Positions 36,511 to 46,921 of a DNA stretch of 64,000 bases are shown here, piece by piece; the stretch's first letter is position 1, and every line of letters starts with the position of its first letter. Origin of the DNA: Nitrospira lenta. Lineage in GTDB: Bacteria > Nitrospirota > Nitrospiria > Nitrospirales > Nitrospiraceae. Made by a program: the position numbers and the translations under genes. The notes under the pieces are model-generated. The model searched no databases. It was not told where the DNA came from and was given only the letters and a program-made list of their open reading frames with translations. The stretch is taken from positions 434,001 through 498,000 of the forward strand of contig NZ_OUNR01000001.1 of the NCBI RefSeq assembly GCF_900403705.1, given 5' to 3'.

Positions 36511-38340
36511 TTATACGCTTTCGACAAAGCTCCGCAGCTTCTTGCTCCGACTTGGGTGTCGCAGCTTGCGCAACGCTTTGGCTTCGATTTGCCGAATACG
36601 CTCACGAGTCACTTCAAAATCCTGCCCGACTTCTTCCAGCGTGTGGTCGGTGGCTTCGCCGATCCCAAACCGCTTCCGCAAGACTTTTTCTTCTCGCGGG
36701 GTCAGGGTTTCCAGCGCACTATTAATCTGGCGTTGCAAATCATAGCGAATCGCGGCTTCCAGCGGGGAGACTGCCTTTTTATCTTCGATGAAGTCACCCA
36801 AATGACTATCTTCTTCTTCCCCGATCGGCGTCTCCAAAGAAATCGGCTCACGCGCGATCTTGAGGATCTTCCGGACCTTATCGAGCGGCAAGTCCATCCG
36901 CTCGGCGATCTCCTCCGGCAATGGCTCACGGCCCAGCTTCTGGACCAAATGGCGTGATGTCCGGATCAGCTTGTTGATCGTTTCGATCATATGCACCGGA
37001 ATACGGATCGTGCGCGCTTGATCGGCGATGGCCCGAGTGATGGCCTGCCGGATCCACCAGGTCGCGTAGGTGCTGAACTTGTACCCGCGCTGATACTCGA
37101 ACTTATCCACGGCCTTCATCAGACCGATATTGCCCTCCTGGATAAGATCCAGAAACTGCAATCCTCTGTTGGTATACTTCTTCGCGATGCTCACCACGAG
37201 ACGCAGATTGGCCTCGACCAGTTCCGCCTTCCCGCGCTTGACCTTGTCCTCGGCGACATCCAGATGCTTCACGGCATCTTTGATTTCATCCGCCGGCACC
37301 AAAGACTCTTCCGTTTCCAGTTGTTTGATCCGTGCCTTCGCCGCCTGATAGATTTTCTTGATGTCCGACAGGGTCTCCTCGGACACTCCGGCCTTTCGTC
37401 TGACGGCCAGAAAATCCGGTCTCGTCCGGCACATTTTCCTGAGCTGCTCGGCGCCGGCCTCGCCGCCGATTCCAATCCGCCGCTGACAGCTGGCGACTTC
37501 CCGCTCGGCCATGCGGAACTGTACGGCCAAATCGCGCACCCGCTGCACCATGCGATCCTTCAACACACCGTGCAGATTCACGGATTCAATTTTATCGACC
37601 ACCTGCTGGCGGGCCAGATCGAACTGTTTCTTATATTGCTTTTGTTTCGCCTGATCGCTCCCGATTGATTTTTCTTTCTCAACCAGGGCCTTCAGCGAGA
37701 GCGAAACCTTCCGGACCGTGTTCAATGCCTCCAGCGTCTTCACGCGCAGCTCTTCATAGTCCCGTTCGACCGGCTGCTGCTCTTCTTCAAGCTCTTCTTC
37801 GGTTTCCTTTACCGGCACGATCTCGCGGACATCGATCTTCGCATCCTTCAACTGATCGCGCAGAGCCAGCACGAACTCGATGGTCATCGGCAAGCCATAG
37901 ATCACCGACGCCACTTCTTTCTTTCCTTCTTCGATCCGCTTGGCGATCTCGATTTCCCCTTCGCGGCTCAACAAGGCCACGCTGCCCATTTCCTTCAGAT
38001 ACAGGCGAACCGGGTCATCTGTGCGGCTCAAGGCGCCTGGCGTGAGATCGATCGGCTTTTCGTTTTCTTCCTCTGACTCCGACTCAGCCTCGGTCTCCGC
38101 TTCCTCCGCATCGTCGGCGGCCTCGCCCCGCTCCGTGCGCTTCTGGGCCCGCTCGCCGTCCGGCGCATCCACAATCTCAATGTCCAATTCGCCGAACATC
38201 GTCATGATGCTGCCGAACTGGTCGGAGGAGACCACCTCCGCCGGCAGGGTGTTATTCAGCTCATCGTAGGTCAGGAAGCCTTTTTCCTTCCCCATCGTAA
38301 TGAGTTTCTTCACCTCGCCGAGCAACTCTTGCTTCGCCAT
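36511..38340 (-). CDS. rpoD: Primary sigma factor RpoD (sigma70)
   Basis: A 609-residue sigma factor. Region 1.1 covers about 1-80 ([17 protein letters not shown]). An acidic linker ([19 protein letters not shown]-like) leads to region 1.2 ([21 protein letters not shown]) and a non-conserved region. Region 2 has [20 protein letters not shown] and [19 protein letters not shown], and region 3 includes [11 protein letters not shown]. Region 4 has [20 protein letters not shown] for -35 recognition. This is the housekeeping promoter-recognition subunit. AAGGAG precedes the ATG and lies inside the end of dnaG, which stops 3 bases before. The dnaG-rpoD pair is the classical macromolecular synthesis arrangement. 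Confidence 0.98.
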   Translation of the reverse strand: MAKQELLGEVKKLITMGKEKGFLTYDELNNTLPAEVVSSDQFGSIMTMFGELDIEIVDAPDGERAQKRTERGEAADDAEEAETEAESESEEENEKPIDLTPGALSRTDDPVRLYLKEMGSVALLSREGEIEIAKRIEEGKKEVASVIYGLPMTIEFVLALRDQLKDAKIDVREIVPVKETEEELEEEQQPVERDYEELRVKTLEALNTVRKVSLSLKALVEKEKSIGSDQAKQKQYKKQFDLARQQVVDKIESVNLHGVLKDRMVQRVRDLAVQFRMAEREVASCQRRIGIGGEAGAEQLRKMCRTRPDFLAVRRKAGVSEETLSDIKKIYQAAKARIKQLETEESLVPADEIKDAVKHLDVAEDKVKRGKAELVEANLRLVVSIAKKYTNRGLQFLDLIQEGNIGLMKAVDKFEYQRGYKFSTYATWWIRQAITRAIADQARTIRIPVHMIETINKLIRTSRHLVQKLGREPLPEEIAERMDLPLDKVRKILKIAREPISLETPIGEEEDSHLGDFIEDKKAVSPLEAAIRYDLQRQINSALETLTPREEKVLRKRFGIGEATDHTLEEVGQDFEVTRERIRQIEAKALRKLRHPSRSKKLRSFVESV

Positions 38341-38342
38341 AA

Positions 38343-40166
38343 CTACTCCTTCACCAATGAGACTGTGCCGGCGACTGGCGTGCCGGCTTTCCGCATTTGC
38401 AATTCATTCACCTGCAGATTGATCGCCTGCACATCTTCCCAACGTCCTTCACGCTCAGCCCCTTTGAGGCGCGAGATGAGCTCGCGCATGGCCGCCTCGG
38501 AACGTTTCCGATCCAGTTGATCGAGACACCCCTTGATATGTTCCGAGAGATCGTCGAAATGATCGTCCCGCAGCGAGAACTCGGTAGCCAACGATCCACA
38601 GTCGGGATCTTCCATCGCCGCATCCAGGAACGCGCGTACTTCAACACGACCGTCCGCCCCTAGATGCGCCAGGGCACATTCCACCAATTTTTGACAGGCG
38701 GGAATTGAAAACAGTTCCGGGTTCAACCGTCGAATATCCGCCGGAGATAATTTCCCCTGCAACAACAAAAACGCGAGATCCCGCTCCTCGGGAACGCCTT
38801 TGAAAACCGGTACGGGTTTCGGTGACGGGGCCGGTGAGCCGGCAGTTTTCCGCTGCTCCGCAATCAACGCCGGATATCGTTCAATCAATCGCTGCTGATT
38901 GATGCCCAAGCGCTCCGCAACCACGCGCAACCGTTCTTCCCGTTCAATTGGATGCTCGCTCTTCTGAAGAATGCGCAAGATTTCATCCACGCTGCGGATT
39001 CGACCTTCGAGCGATCCGGACTCGGCCTCTTTCACACTATGTTCCAACGCGTAATCTAACAGGCTCGGAGCCGCCGCTTCGAGCCGCGCAAATGCCTCTG
39101 CTCCGGCTTTCCGAACATAGGTGTCGGGATCGTCTCCATCCGGCAACGTCACCACCTTGACCCCGAGGCCGCTGTTTACAAACAAATCCAACCCCCGCAA
39201 CGCCGCTCGCACACCGGCGGCATCCGGATCGAACAACAACACCACATTCGTCGCGAACCGCCGGAGGGCTTGAATATGTTCCGCCGTCAGCGCCGTACCA
39301 AGAGTTGCCACCGTATGGGTGATCCCAGCCTGATGCAAGGCAATGGCATCGAAATAGCCTTCTACCACGATCACGGTCTTCGTTCGGGCGATCGCTTCGC
39401 GCGCCTGATCGAAGGCAAACAGCGTCTGCCCCTTCTTGAATAACGGCGTATCGGGGGAATTCAAATATTTGGGTGTGCCGTCTCCGAGCGTCCGTCCACC
39501 GAATCCCACCACGCGTTTGCGCAAATCGACGATTGGAAACATGACGCGAGCGCGGAATCGATCATAGAAACCTGTGGCCCCTTTCCCTGCTTGCTCACGC
39601 GCAATGGTCAACCCCGCCGCCGCCAAATCGCCGGCCGTAAACCCTTGATGCGTCAATGCCTTGATCAACCCTTCCCATTCTCCCAACGCCACACCGATGG
39701 CAAAACGCGTGATCGTGGCCGGCTCAATGCCCCGTTCCGCAAGATAGTTCCTCGCAGGCCCACCGGCTTGTGCAGCCTGAAGGTTCTTGTGAAACCACGA
39801 AGACGCGGCTTGATTTACCTGTTCAATGCGACCGAACTGAGCGGCCTGCGGATTGAACCCGGCCGACTCTTGCACCTCGATACCGACCTTACGGCCGAGA
39901 TCACGCACCGCTTCCGGGAAACTGACTCCCGTAATCCGCGTCAAAAATGAGAACACATTGCCGCCGGCCCCGCAGCCAAAACAATGAAAAATCTGCCGTG
40001 ACGGGCTCACCGTAAACGACGGACTTTTTTCCTGATGGAACGGACACAACCCCTTCAGATTCTGTCCCGCTCTGGTGAGCGAGACATGATGACCGACGAT
40101 ATCCGCGATATCGACCCGGTCCCGAATCTGGTTAATGATGTCGTCAGAAATCAGGCCTCGGCCCAC
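38343..40166 (-). CDS. dnaG: DNA primase
   Basis: A 607-residue primase. The N-terminal CHC2 zinc domain reads [11 protein letters not shown]...[11 protein letters not shown] (Cys-His-Cys-Cys). The RNA polymerase core holds the Toprim domain ([14 protein letters not shown], and [11 protein letters not shown] with metal-binding Asp). A C-terminal helicase-binding region (about 440-607) is less conserved. It makes the RNA primers for replication. The start is a GTG encoding [14 protein letters not shown], with AGGA upstream. It is the first gene of a dnaG-rpoD unit. Confidence 0.97.
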   Translation of the reverse strand: MGRGLISDDIINQIRDRVDIADIVGHHVSLTRAGQNLKGLCPFHQEKSPSFTVSPSRQIFHCFGCGAGGNVFSFLTRITGVSFPEAVRDLGRKVGIEVQESAGFNPQAAQFGRIEQVNQAASSWFHKNLQAAQAGGPARNYLAERGIEPATITRFAIGVALGEWEGLIKALTHQGFTAGDLAAAGLTIAREQAGKGATGFYDRFRARVMFPIVDLRKRVVGFGGRTLGDGTPKYLNSPDTPLFKKGQTLFAFDQAREAIARTKTVIVVEGYFDAIALHQAGITHTVATLGTALTAEHIQALRRFATNVVLLFDPDAAGVRAALRGLDLFVNSGLGVKVVTLPDGDDPDTYVRKAGAEAFARLEAAAPSLLDYALEHSVKEAESGSLEGRIRSVDEILRILQKSEHPIEREERLRVVAERLGINQQRLIERYPALIAEQRKTAGSPAPSPKPVPVFKGVPEERDLAFLLLQGKLSPADIRRLNPELFSIPACQKLVECALAHLGADGRVEVRAFLDAAMEDPDCGSLATEFSLRDDHFDDLSEHIKGCLDQLDRKRSEAAMRELISRLKGAEREGRWEDVQAINLQVNELQMRKAGTPVAGTVSLVKE

Positions 40167-40243
40167 GAGAGTCCTGGCTCCTTTGCACCCGTCATGGTCG
40201 ACCGACGAGCTAGCCTGAAAATGATCAGAAAATTTGACTGGTC

Positions 40244-40273
40244 AGGGTATCAGACCGCTTGAAACCCTGTCAA
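40244..40273 (-). promoter_or_regulatory. Sigma70-type promoter of dnaG-rpoD
   Basis: Minus strand: TTGACA (40273-40268), an 18-base spacer, TACCCT (40249-40244) preceded by TGA, an extended -10. The start site is near 40237, about 70 bases before the dnaG GTG. Confidence 0.5.
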
Positions 40274-40289
40274 TTATGAGAGCGGCCGG

Positions 40290-40634
40290 CTAGCCTGGAG
40301 GCCAGCCGAGGTGGCGACCGCCAAGCACGTGAAAATGCAGATGAAAAACAGTTTGCCCTCCATCACGCCCCGTATTGGCCACAATACGATAGCCCGGCTC
40401 GGCCAACCCCTTGTCTGCAGCGACCTTTCGACAGGTCAGGAGCAATCGGCCCAGTAACGCTTGATCGGACTCGCCGAGATCTTGCACTGCTGCGACATGC
40501 CGCTTGGGAATCACCAGTGTATGGACAGGCGCTTGAGGGCTGACATCATCGAACGCCAATGTATGCTCGTCCTCATGCACCACCTTTGCGGGAATGCTGC
40601 CATCGACGATACGGCAAAAAATGCAGGTACTCAC
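40290..40634 (-). CDS. HIT-family (Hint-type) nucleotide hydrolase
   Basis: A 114-residue protein, a typical single-domain HIT protein. It begins CIFCRIVDGSIPAKVVHEDE and carries the histidine triad HLHFHVLGG near the end; a Cys pair in CIFC with upstream His can hold zinc. Hint proteins hydrolyse purine nucleoside phosphoramidates such as AMP-lysine; the physiological substrate is not settled. It follows hisIE by 14 bp and is the last gene of the hisH-to-HIT segment. A HIT gene next to hisI/hisE occurs in other genomes, perhaps only by operon history. Confidence 0.93.
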   Translation of the reverse strand: MSTCIFCRIVDGSIPAKVVHEDEHTLAFDDVSPQAPVHTLVIPKRHVAAVQDLGESDQALLGRLLLTCRKVAADKGLAEPGYRIVANTGRDGGQTVFHLHFHVLGGRHLGWPPG

Positions 40635-40648
40635 CGTGCCCTCCCTGG

Positions 40649-41320
40649 CTATTGTTCCGTCCTGAGACCGGACTTCCCGAAACGCGTCGCCAATTCTTGA
40701 TAAATCACGGACAGAGGAATGTCATGGTAGCCCAAGACCATGAGCGTATGAAAAAACAGATCGGCGATCTCGTAGACGATCTCCTCTTTCTTTCCGCCCT
40801 TGGACGCCAGCAGCACTTCACCAGCTTCTTCCGCCACCTTTTTGAGAATCTTGTCGTGCCCGCCCTCAAAAAGCTTCGTCGTGTAGGACCCCGGCTGGGG
40901 ATTGGCACGACGTGTCTCGATCGTCCGCAGCACCGCCTCGAGAATGCCGCCCGCGGCCTCGCCGGCTTTACCGACGCCCACTGCACCCGACTCGTCCATG
41001 GACGTAAAAAAGCAGGCCCGCGCTCCGGTGTGACAAGTCGGCCCGACCGGTTGGGCCTTCACCAGGATGGTATCGAGATCACAATCCACAAAAAGGGATT
41101 TCACATGAAGCTTGTTCCCGGATGTCTCACCCTTCTCCCAAAGCTTCTGGCGCGACCGGCTCCAGAAGTGAACCGTTTTAGTGGCCACGGTTTGATTCAG
41201 CGCCTCCTGGTTCATATAGCCGACCATCAAGACCGTTCCGTCCAGCCAGTCCTGCACAACGGCGGGAATCAATCCTTGCTCATCGAACTTTAACAACTGT
41301 GCACTGTCGCCTGGTCCCAT
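40649..41320 (-). CDS. hisIE: Bifunctional HisI/HisE (phosphoribosyl-AMP cyclohydrolase / phosphoribosyl-ATP diphosphatase)
   Basis: A 223-residue fused enzyme catalysing steps 2 and 3 of histidine synthesis. The N-terminal HisI domain (about 15-115) has VLMVGYMNQEAL, VHFWSRSRQKLWEKGETSGN and the metal-binding DCDLDTILVKAQPVGPTCHT. The C-terminal HisE domain (about 130-218) has GSYTTKLFEGGHDKILKKVAEEAGE. The frame is open 50 codons further up, within hisF, but that stretch is basic filler; the ATG at 41320 lies 4 bp after the hisF stop. Confidence 0.95.
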   Translation of the reverse strand: MGPGDSAQLLKFDEQGLIPAVVQDWLDGTVLMVGYMNQEALNQTVATKTVHFWSRSRQKLWEKGETSGNKLHVKSLFVDCDLDTILVKAQPVGPTCHTGARACFFTSMDESGAVGVGKAGEAAGGILEAVLRTIETRRANPQPGSYTTKLFEGGHDKILKKVAEEAGEVLLASKGGKKEEIVYEIADLFFHTLMVLGYHDIPLSVIYQELATRFGKSGLRTEQ

Positions 41321-41324
41321 GATG

Positions 41325-42107
41325 TCACGCAACTGAGGCAGCTTGATCAAGCCGCATCGGCACGCCTTTCTCACGCAAATATTCTTTAGCCTGCGGAATC
41401 GTATACGTCCGAAAGTGAAAAATCGAGGCCGCCAGTACCGCGTCAGCCTTCCCCTTCGTGAACCCGTCATAGAGATGATCCAGGGTTCCCACTCCGCCTG
41501 AAGCGATCACGGGAATCGAGACGGTTTCTGATACTGCCGCTGTCAGACCCAGATCATAGCCGCTTTGCTGGCCGTCTTGATCCATGCTCGTCAGCAAGAT
41601 TTCGCCTGCCCCGTAGGTTTCCATCCGCTTCGCCCACTCTACCGCATCGAGCCCAGTGGACTTGCGCCCGCCATGCGTAAAGACTTCCCAGCGACCGGGC
41701 AGGGCGCTCCGCTTTGCATCGATCGCAACGACGATACACTGAGTCCCAAATTTCTGCGCCGCCTCTCGCACAAATTCCGGCTGCTGGACCGCTGCCGTAT
41801 TAATGCTCACCTTATCGGCGCCGGCGTTGAGCAAGGCGCGGATATCCTCGAGTGTCCGAACTCCGCCGCCGACCGTGACGGGCATGAACACGCGCGCGGC
41901 GGTTTGCTCGACCACGTCGATAATGGTCTTTCGATTTTCATGCGACGCGGTGATATCAAGAAAACACAGCTCGTCTGCCCCTTCGCGATCATAGACCGTC
42001 GCCACTTCTACCGGATCGCCCGCATCTCGCAGATTGACGAAACTGACGCCCTTCACCACCCGGCCGTCTTTCACATCGAGGCAAGGAATGATGCGCTTCG
42101 TCAGCAT
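41325..42107 (-). CDS. hisF: Imidazole glycerol phosphate synthase, cyclase subunit
   Basis: A 260-residue (beta/alpha)8 barrel. Catalytic Asp residues are in [14 protein letters not shown] and [15 protein letters not shown]; phosphate-binding loops are VTVGGGVRT and [16 protein letters not shown]. With HisH it makes IGP and AICAR from PRFAR and glutamine-derived ammonia. It overlaps the end of hisA by seven bases and is followed by hisIE. Its partner gene hisH lies three genes upstream. Confidence 0.97.
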   Translation of the reverse strand: MLTKRIIPCLDVKDGRVVKGVSFVNLRDAGDPVEVATVYDREGADELCFLDITASHENRKTIIDVVEQTAARVFMPVTVGGGVRTLEDIRALLNAGADKVSINTAAVQQPEFVREAAQKFGTQCIVVAIDAKRSALPGRWEVFTHGGRKSTGLDAVEWAKRMETYGAGEILLTSMDQDGQQSGYDLGLTAAVSETVSIPVIASGGVGTLDHLYDGFTKGKADAVLAASIFHFRTYTIPQAKEYLREKGVPMRLDQAASVA

Positions 42108-42829
42108 CGCGCGCTCACGGCTGCGACCGCTGCCGCATAATCCAGCTTCCCGTCATACAGCGCCTTGCCGACGATCGCGCCTTCGATTCGAGGGCCGAAC
42201 GCATGAACGGCTTGCAGATCCTCCACACGCGTGATGCCGCCCGAGGCAATGACGGGAAACGCTGAGTGAGCGACCACTTCTTGCAACGCGGGAATATTGG
42301 GCCCGCTCAGCATGCCATCGCGCGAAATGTCAGTATAGATCACCGCGCTAATCGCGAGCCCGGCAAGATCTTTAAGCAGATCGATCGCCTTCGTGTCCGA
42401 GACGGCCGTCCAGCCCTTCACCGCCACCTTGCCGTCACGCGCATCGAGTCCGAGCAGAATGCGCCGAGGAAATTCACGGCAGGCTTGTTCAAGAAACGCG
42501 CGATCCGTGAGCGCGGCGGTCCCGAGCACCACGCGCGACACGCCGGCATTGAGATAGCGCCGGACCGTCTCGATCGTGCGAATGCCTCCGCCGACTTGCA
42601 CCTTCACACTCACCGTCTTCATCACCGCTTCGATCTGCGGGAGATTCCGGGGCTCCCCATCGACCGCGCCGTTCAAATCAACGACATGAATAAGGCCGGC
42701 CCCGCCCTGTTGCCACTTCCGAGCGACCGCCGGCACATCCTCCGAATACACCGTCTCTGCGGCCATATCGCCCTGGCGCAAGCGCACGCAACGTCCGTCT
42801 TTCAAATCGATGGCTGGAATCACAAGCAC
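42101..42829 (-). CDS. hisA: ProFAR isomerase
   Basis: A 242-residue (beta/alpha)8 barrel with [16 protein letters not shown] (catalytic Asp), [25 protein letters not shown] (second Asp) and [13 protein letters not shown]. It opens the ribose ring of ProFAR to PRFAR, the substrate of HisF-HisH. It begins 1 bp after the lipoprotein gene stop and overlaps hisF at its end. Confidence 0.97.
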   Translation of the reverse strand: MLVIPAIDLKDGRCVRLRQGDMAAETVYSEDVPAVARKWQQGGAGLIHVVDLNGAVDGEPRNLPQIEAVMKTVSVKVQVGGGIRTIETVRRYLNAGVSRVVLGTAALTDRAFLEQACREFPRRILLGLDARDGKVAVKGWTAVSDTKAIDLLKDLAGLAISAVIYTDISRDGMLSGPNIPALQEVVAHSAFPVIASGGITRVEDLQAVHAFGPRIEGAIVGKALYDGKLDYAAAVAAVSARC

Positions 42830-42830
42830 G

Positions 42831-43577
42831 TTACTTCTCTCCCCCTGCTCCGAATGGAAATTCTTTCAACACTTCATCCACACCATACACCGCCAACTCG
42901 TCCGCCGTGACAAATGCCCAGCGATGAATGAAACCCATGAAGTCTTCGATCATCGGCCGTTGGCGCTCATAGTAATTGCCGACCCATAACACTTGTCCAT
43001 CAGCCGCAATTACCTTCACCTCAAATCCGACAGCCGCAGCGGGACTGGCGCCCATCCGGCTGCCCACTCGCTCCTGATAGACCAGCACTTCCCCGATGAG
43101 AGCGGCGTCCTGTGTCAGTTTTCTGGCTACGGCCGCCGCCGCCAGTTCCGGCGTAGTCTTCAGCGGATCCCCACCAAGCGACGCCATCGCCTTTCTGGTG
43201 TCACTCGGCGACAAGACCGTGACTCCGGTACGATGCCGAAGTCGGGTCCAAAAGAGCTGCGCCACCTTCTCTGCCGCAACAGCCGGTACACGGACAGTCT
43301 GCCGGGGTACATGCTCCACGTTAGACGGGACCTCGATAGAAATATCCGACCGGCGGACGCTTTGCGGCGTCGACATGATCAGGTCTCCCTGATCACGGAC
43401 CTGCGGCGTGGCGATCGTCGTGAACGGAACGAAGGCCATGGTCTTCACCTGATACCTCGGCAACTCATTCGCCGCCTTCGTCGTGACCTTCGAGCCGCTG
43501 CACCCGACCACTGCCAGGGCAGTGCCGGCCAGGCACACCAAGCCTATCCGCAGCATATGAGGAGTCGCGACGCTCAC
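42831..43577 (-). CDS. Unknown lipoprotein inside the histidine cluster
   Basis: A 248-residue protein with a lipoprotein signal peptide (LVCLAGTALAVVGC, lipid-bearing Cys about residue 26). The mature part has a beta-alpha pattern beginning YQVKTMAFVPFTTIATPQ. Later come VTVLSPSDTRKAMASLGG, ALIGEVLVYQERVGS and VIAADGQVLWVGNYYERQRP, which resembles the nucleotide-free TolB-N/GNA1162-like folds of envelope lipoproteins; no enzyme motif is seen. The start is GTG overlapping the hisH stop (GTGA). It lies between hisH and hisA, with 1 bp to hisA, so it is certainly co-transcribed. Any link to histidine synthesis is unproven; it may share only expression. Confidence 0.72.
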   Translation of the reverse strand: MSVATPHMLRIGLVCLAGTALAVVGCSGSKVTTKAANELPRYQVKTMAFVPFTTIATPQVRDQGDLIMSTPQSVRRSDISIEVPSNVEHVPRQTVRVPAVAAEKVAQLFWTRLRHRTGVTVLSPSDTRKAMASLGGDPLKTTPELAAAAVARKLTQDAALIGEVLVYQERVGSRMGASPAAAVGFEVKVIAADGQVLWVGNYYERQRPMIEDFMGFIHRWAFVTADELAVYGVDEVLKEFPFGAGGEK

Positions 43578-44182
43578 ATCCAGGCCCCGAAATTTTTGAT
43601 CAGTTGCAGACCAACGGCCTGGCTCTTCTCAGGGTGAAACTGGCAGGCCACCACGTTGTCCTTCCAAATGCTCGAGACAAAAGGAACCCCATAGGTCGTC
43701 GTGGTCGATGCAATCTGCTTCTCGACCGGCTCGACGAAATACGAATGCACGAAATACCAATTAGACCCGTTCGGAATACCGGCAAACACCGGGCAAGCCT
43801 GCTGCACAGTGACTTGATTCCAACCCATATGAGGAACTTTCAACGAGGGATCCGCGGCAAACCTCCGCACCTTGCCAGGGATAATGCCCAAGCCCTTGTG
43901 CAGGCCAAACTCTTCACTTTCCGTGAATAACAGTTGAAGCCCCAGACAAATTCCCAGAAACGGTTTACCCGATTGAATCGCCGTGTGAACGGACTCGACC
44001 AGCCCATACTGTTCGAGATTGGCCATGCAGTCGCCGAAGGCCCCGACGCCGGGCAACACAACATGGCTGGCACTCTTGATCACGCCCGCATCGCGTGTCA
44101 CCACCGCGTGATGGCCGACAGCCTCAAACGCCTTGTGAACACTGCGCAAATTCCCCATGCCGTAGTCGATGATCGCAATCAT
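43574..44182 (-). CDS. hisH: Imidazole glycerol phosphate synthase, glutaminase subunit
   Basis: A 202-residue class I glutamine amidotransferase. It starts IAIIDYGMGNLRSVHKAFE; the nucleophile Cys is in FLGICLGLQLLF, and His and Glu of the triad are in CQFHPEKSQAVGL. It supplies ammonia to HisF. The open frame extends 17 codons upstream, but the ATG at 44182 starts the conserved domain. It begins after the terminator that follows hisB and overlaps the lipoprotein gene at its end. Confidence 0.96.
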   Translation of the reverse strand: MIAIIDYGMGNLRSVHKAFEAVGHHAVVTRDAGVIKSASHVVLPGVGAFGDCMANLEQYGLVESVHTAIQSGKPFLGICLGLQLLFTESEEFGLHKGLGIIPGKVRRFAADPSLKVPHMGWNQVTVQQACPVFAGIPNGSNWYFVHSYFVEPVEKQIASTTTTYGVPFVSSIWKDNVVACQFHPEKSQAVGLQLIKNFGAWM

Positions 44183-44251
44183 GAAATTCTGGCAGCTCCT
44201 GGAAAGTCGTAACAATACCGCAACCGGCGGCAACCTGCCACTCCTGTCTCC

Positions 44252-44293
44252 GGAAATAAAAAGGGGGCAAGCTCTACACAGCCTGCCCCCTTC
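44252..44293 (-). terminator. Intrinsic terminator after hisB, inside the his cluster
   Basis: On the minus strand the stem AAGGGGGCA (44293-44285) pairs with TGCCCCCTT (44269-44261) and is followed by TTTTATTT. It lies 30 bp after the hisB stop and 70 bp before hisH, so hisG-D-B and hisH-to-HIT should be at least partly separate transcripts. Confidence 0.8.
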
Positions 44294-44323
44294 ACGCCGT
44301 TCGGCCTACGGATTCGCGCGAGC

Positions 44324-44932
44324 CTACAGCATCCCCTTCGTCGACAGGACTTTCCCCGCCAACCGCTCTTCCGGCATGGTCGCTTGATCGAGGGCTTTGG
44401 CCAACCCTTTGAAAATGGCTTCCATGATGTGGTGCGGGTTGCGGCCATACATGAGATTCACGTGCAGATTCAATCCGCCATGCGTCACGAAGGCCTGAAA
44501 GAAATCTTCAAACAGGCCGAGGTCAAAGGCCTTGATCTTCCGATCCGGCAAGGCCACGTTGTAGACGAGATACGGCCGGCCGCTGAGATCCACCGTGATC
44601 TGCGCGAGCGTTTCGTCGAGTGGCGCAGAGGCAAACCCGAACCGCTTAATCCCCGCCTTCTCGCCCAACGCTTGATGCAACGCCTGGCCCATCACAATCC
44701 CGACATCTTCAACCGTGTGATGCTCGTCGATATCGATGTCGCCCTTGGCTTTCACCGCCAGGTCGAAGAAGCCGTGCTTTGCCAGCAGCTCCAGCATGTG
44801 ATCGAAAAAGCGGATACCGGTATCGATCTTGCCCTGTCCGCTGCCATCGATCGTCCATTCGACGGAAATATCGGTTTCTTTCGTGGCGCGATGAATCGAT
44901 GCCTGCCGCGCCGCCGATCCGCGCTTCTTCAT
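44324..44932 (-). CDS. hisB: Imidazoleglycerol-phosphate dehydratase
   Basis: A 202-residue monofunctional dehydratase (no histidinol-phosphatase fusion). Duplicated half-domains each carry metal-binding His clusters: [11 protein letters not shown] in the first and [15 protein letters not shown] in the second, with [14 protein letters not shown] and [11 protein letters not shown]. The N-terminus is Arg/Ala-rich. It overlaps hisD by four bases (ATGA). It makes imidazole-acetol phosphate in step 6 of the pathway. Confidence 0.97.
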   Translation of the reverse strand: MKKRGSAARQASIHRATKETDISVEWTIDGSGQGKIDTGIRFFDHMLELLAKHGFFDLAVKAKGDIDIDEHHTVEDVGIVMGQALHQALGEKAGIKRFGFASAPLDETLAQITVDLSGRPYLVYNVALPDRKIKAFDLGLFEDFFQAFVTHGGLNLHVNLMYGRNPHHIMEAIFKGLAKALDQATMPEERLAGKVLSTKGML

Positions 44933-46212
44933 GAGAACCTGCTTTCCGCCGATTTGGCATGCGCATCGAACCCTTCGATATGCGCGAGACGCACGAGATA
45001 GTCTCTCACCTTTCTCAGCTCCTCTTTCGTGTAATGCACGATATTGCTGGTCTTCACATAGTCATGGACGGATAAGGCCGAGAAAAACCGCGCGGAGCCG
45101 CCGGTCGGCAACACGTGATTCGGCCCGGCAATATAATCCGCTACCGACGGCGGGGTATGCCGCCCCAGAAAGAGCGCTCCCGCGTGGCGGATTTTCTCCA
45201 AGTAGTCGAAGGGATTGTCCACCGAGAGCGTCAAATGCTCGGCGGCAATCTCATTCGCCACTGCAATGGCCTCATCCATGGTCGTCACCACAAAGGCTAC
45301 CGCGTGCCGCGCGATCGACTTGGAGGCGATCTTTTCCCGCTGCAGCCCTTTCAGCTGACGCTCAATCTGCTTCGACACATCTTTAGCCAACCGCTCGGAC
45401 GTCGTCACCAGGAAGACTTGCGCATCTTCATCATGCTCGGCTTCACACAGCAGATCCGCCGCGACATGAGCGGGGTTCGTCTCCTCATCGGCGACGACCA
45501 GCAATTCACTTGGTCCGGCGATCATGTCGATCCCGACCGTCCCATAGAGCAAGCGCTTCGCCGTTGCCACGTAGATATTTCCCGGCCCGACAATCTTGTC
45601 GACCTTCGCAATCGTCTTGGTGCCATAGGCGAGCGCGGCAACCGCTTGCACGCCGCCGACGCGATAGATCTCCGTCACTCCGGCAATGTCCGCCGCCACC
45701 AGCAAGTACGGATTGATGGGCCCTTTCTGTGGGGGCGTGACCATCACGATCCGCTCGACACCCGCGACCTTGGCTGGAATGGCGCACATGAGCACGGACG
45801 AGGGATAGACCGCCTTCCCGCCTGGAACATAGACGCCCACCGCATCCACCGGCGTGACCACCTGCCCTAACGTGGCGGTCTCATCCTGATACATCCAAGT
45901 CTTCGTGCGCTGGCGCTCGTGAAACGCAGTGACCCGTTGCGCGGCAAACCGCAGGGCATCGCCTTCGTCTTTGCGGATATGGTGATAGGCTTCTTTCACT
46001 TCTTCGGGGGAGACTCTGAGCGCCTCGGCCTTGAGCGCGACCCGATCAAACTGTTTCGTATAGCGCAAGACGGCGCGATCTCCGCCGCGTTGGACCGCCT
46101 GGAGGATCGTCCTGACGGTTTTTTCAACCGCACTGCTCTGCACCGCTCCGCGCAAGGCAACCTTCTTCAGTGTCGCGGCAAACGACCGATCAGCCTGCGT
46201 GAGAATTTTCAT
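44929..46212 (-). CDS. hisD: Histidinol dehydrogenase
   Basis: A 427-residue NAD+- and zinc-dependent enzyme that carries out the last two oxidations of histidine synthesis. Motifs: [77 protein letters not shown] (zinc ligand His) and [16 protein letters not shown]. It overlaps hisG and hisB by four bases each, so three genes are translationally coupled. Confidence 0.97.
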   Translation of the reverse strand: MKILTQADRSFAATLKKVALRGAVQSSAVEKTVRTILQAVQRGGDRAVLRYTKQFDRVALKAEALRVSPEEVKEAYHHIRKDEGDALRFAAQRVTAFHERQRTKTWMYQDETATLGQVVTPVDAVGVYVPGGKAVYPSSVLMCAIPAKVAGVERIVMVTPPQKGPINPYLLVAADIAGVTEIYRVGGVQAVAALAYGTKTIAKVDKIVGPGNIYVATAKRLLYGTVGIDMIAGPSELLVVADEETNPAHVAADLLCEAEHDEDAQVFLVTTSERLAKDVSKQIERQLKGLQREKIASKSIARHAVAFVVTTMDEAIAVANEIAAEHLTLSVDNPFDYLEKIRHAGALFLGRHTPPSVADYIAGPNHVLPTGGSARFFSALSVHDYVKTSNIVHYTKEELRKVRDYLVRLAHIEGFDAHAKSAESRFS

Positions 46213-46913
46213 GCGCGATCCTTCGCTGAGGTGGAGGCTCGTTTCGATCCTGACTTGCTGCTGGGCGCCGAAGGCGCTTTCTGAGTAGCCTCCACGGCCT
46301 TCCGCAGGCGGCGAATCATATCCATCAGTGGCGCATATTTGAGCTTGAGACTGGCCCGATTCGCGATGAAGCGCGCGGTCGACTGGGCAATCAGATCCAC
46401 TTCGACAAGATCGTGCGCCTTGAGCGTACTTCCGGTTTCGACGAGGTCGACGATCCGGTCTGCCAGTCCCACAACCGGCGCTAACTCAATGGAGCCGTAC
46501 AGCTTGATGATCTCGACCGGAACCCCGCGCTGATTGAAAAAGCGTTCGGTGATCCGGGGATATTTCGTCGCGACGCGAACCTTCGATGAAAGCCGATCGC
46601 ACGCGACCTCGGCCCGGAGCGCAGCGACCGAGATTCTACACGCTCCAAATAGTAAATCCAACGGTTCGTAGACGTCGCTATCCTGCTCCATCAGCACGTC
46701 TTTTCCGACGATTCCGGCGTCAGCTCCCCCGTATTCGACATAGGTCGGGACATCACTCGGACGCACGACCAGGAAGGTGGTGTCGATCTCAGGACAAGGA
46801 AAGATCAACCGCCGGCTCTCCCCCACCAACCCGGCACTTTCATAGCCGGCCCGGCGGAACAGCTCCAACGTCGGTTCGATCAGCTTTCCCTTCGATAGCG
46901 CAATCGTCAGCAT
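46209..46913 (-). CDS. hisG: ATP phosphoribosyltransferase, short form
   Basis: A 234-residue enzyme catalysing the first step of histidine synthesis (ATP plus PRPP). The core of about 210 residues has LTIALSKGKLIEPTLELF, GGADAGIVGKDVLMEQ and VVGLADRIVDLVETGSTLKA. It lacks the C-terminal ACT-like regulatory domain of long HisG, so it belongs to the short form that normally needs the HisRS-like subunit HisZ; no hisZ lies in the window. The last ~25 residues are a Ser/Lys/Ala tail ([17 protein letters not shown]) without recognisable fold. It follows murA by 8 bp. Confidence 0.95.
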   Translation of the reverse strand: MLTIALSKGKLIEPTLELFRRAGYESAGLVGESRRLIFPCPEIDTTFLVVRPSDVPTYVEYGGADAGIVGKDVLMEQDSDVYEPLDLLFGACRISVAALRAEVACDRLSSKVRVATKYPRITERFFNQRGVPVEIIKLYGSIELAPVVGLADRIVDLVETGSTLKAHDLVEVDLIAQSTARFIANRASLKLKYAPLMDMIRRLRKAVEATQKAPSAPSSKSGSKRASTSAKDRA

Positions 46914-46921
46914 AGATCCCT

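Noticed and set aside
45115-45870. 251-codon plus-strand frame opposite hisD
   Set aside because: Shadow frame; Asp/Arg/His-biased sequence with no family resemblance.
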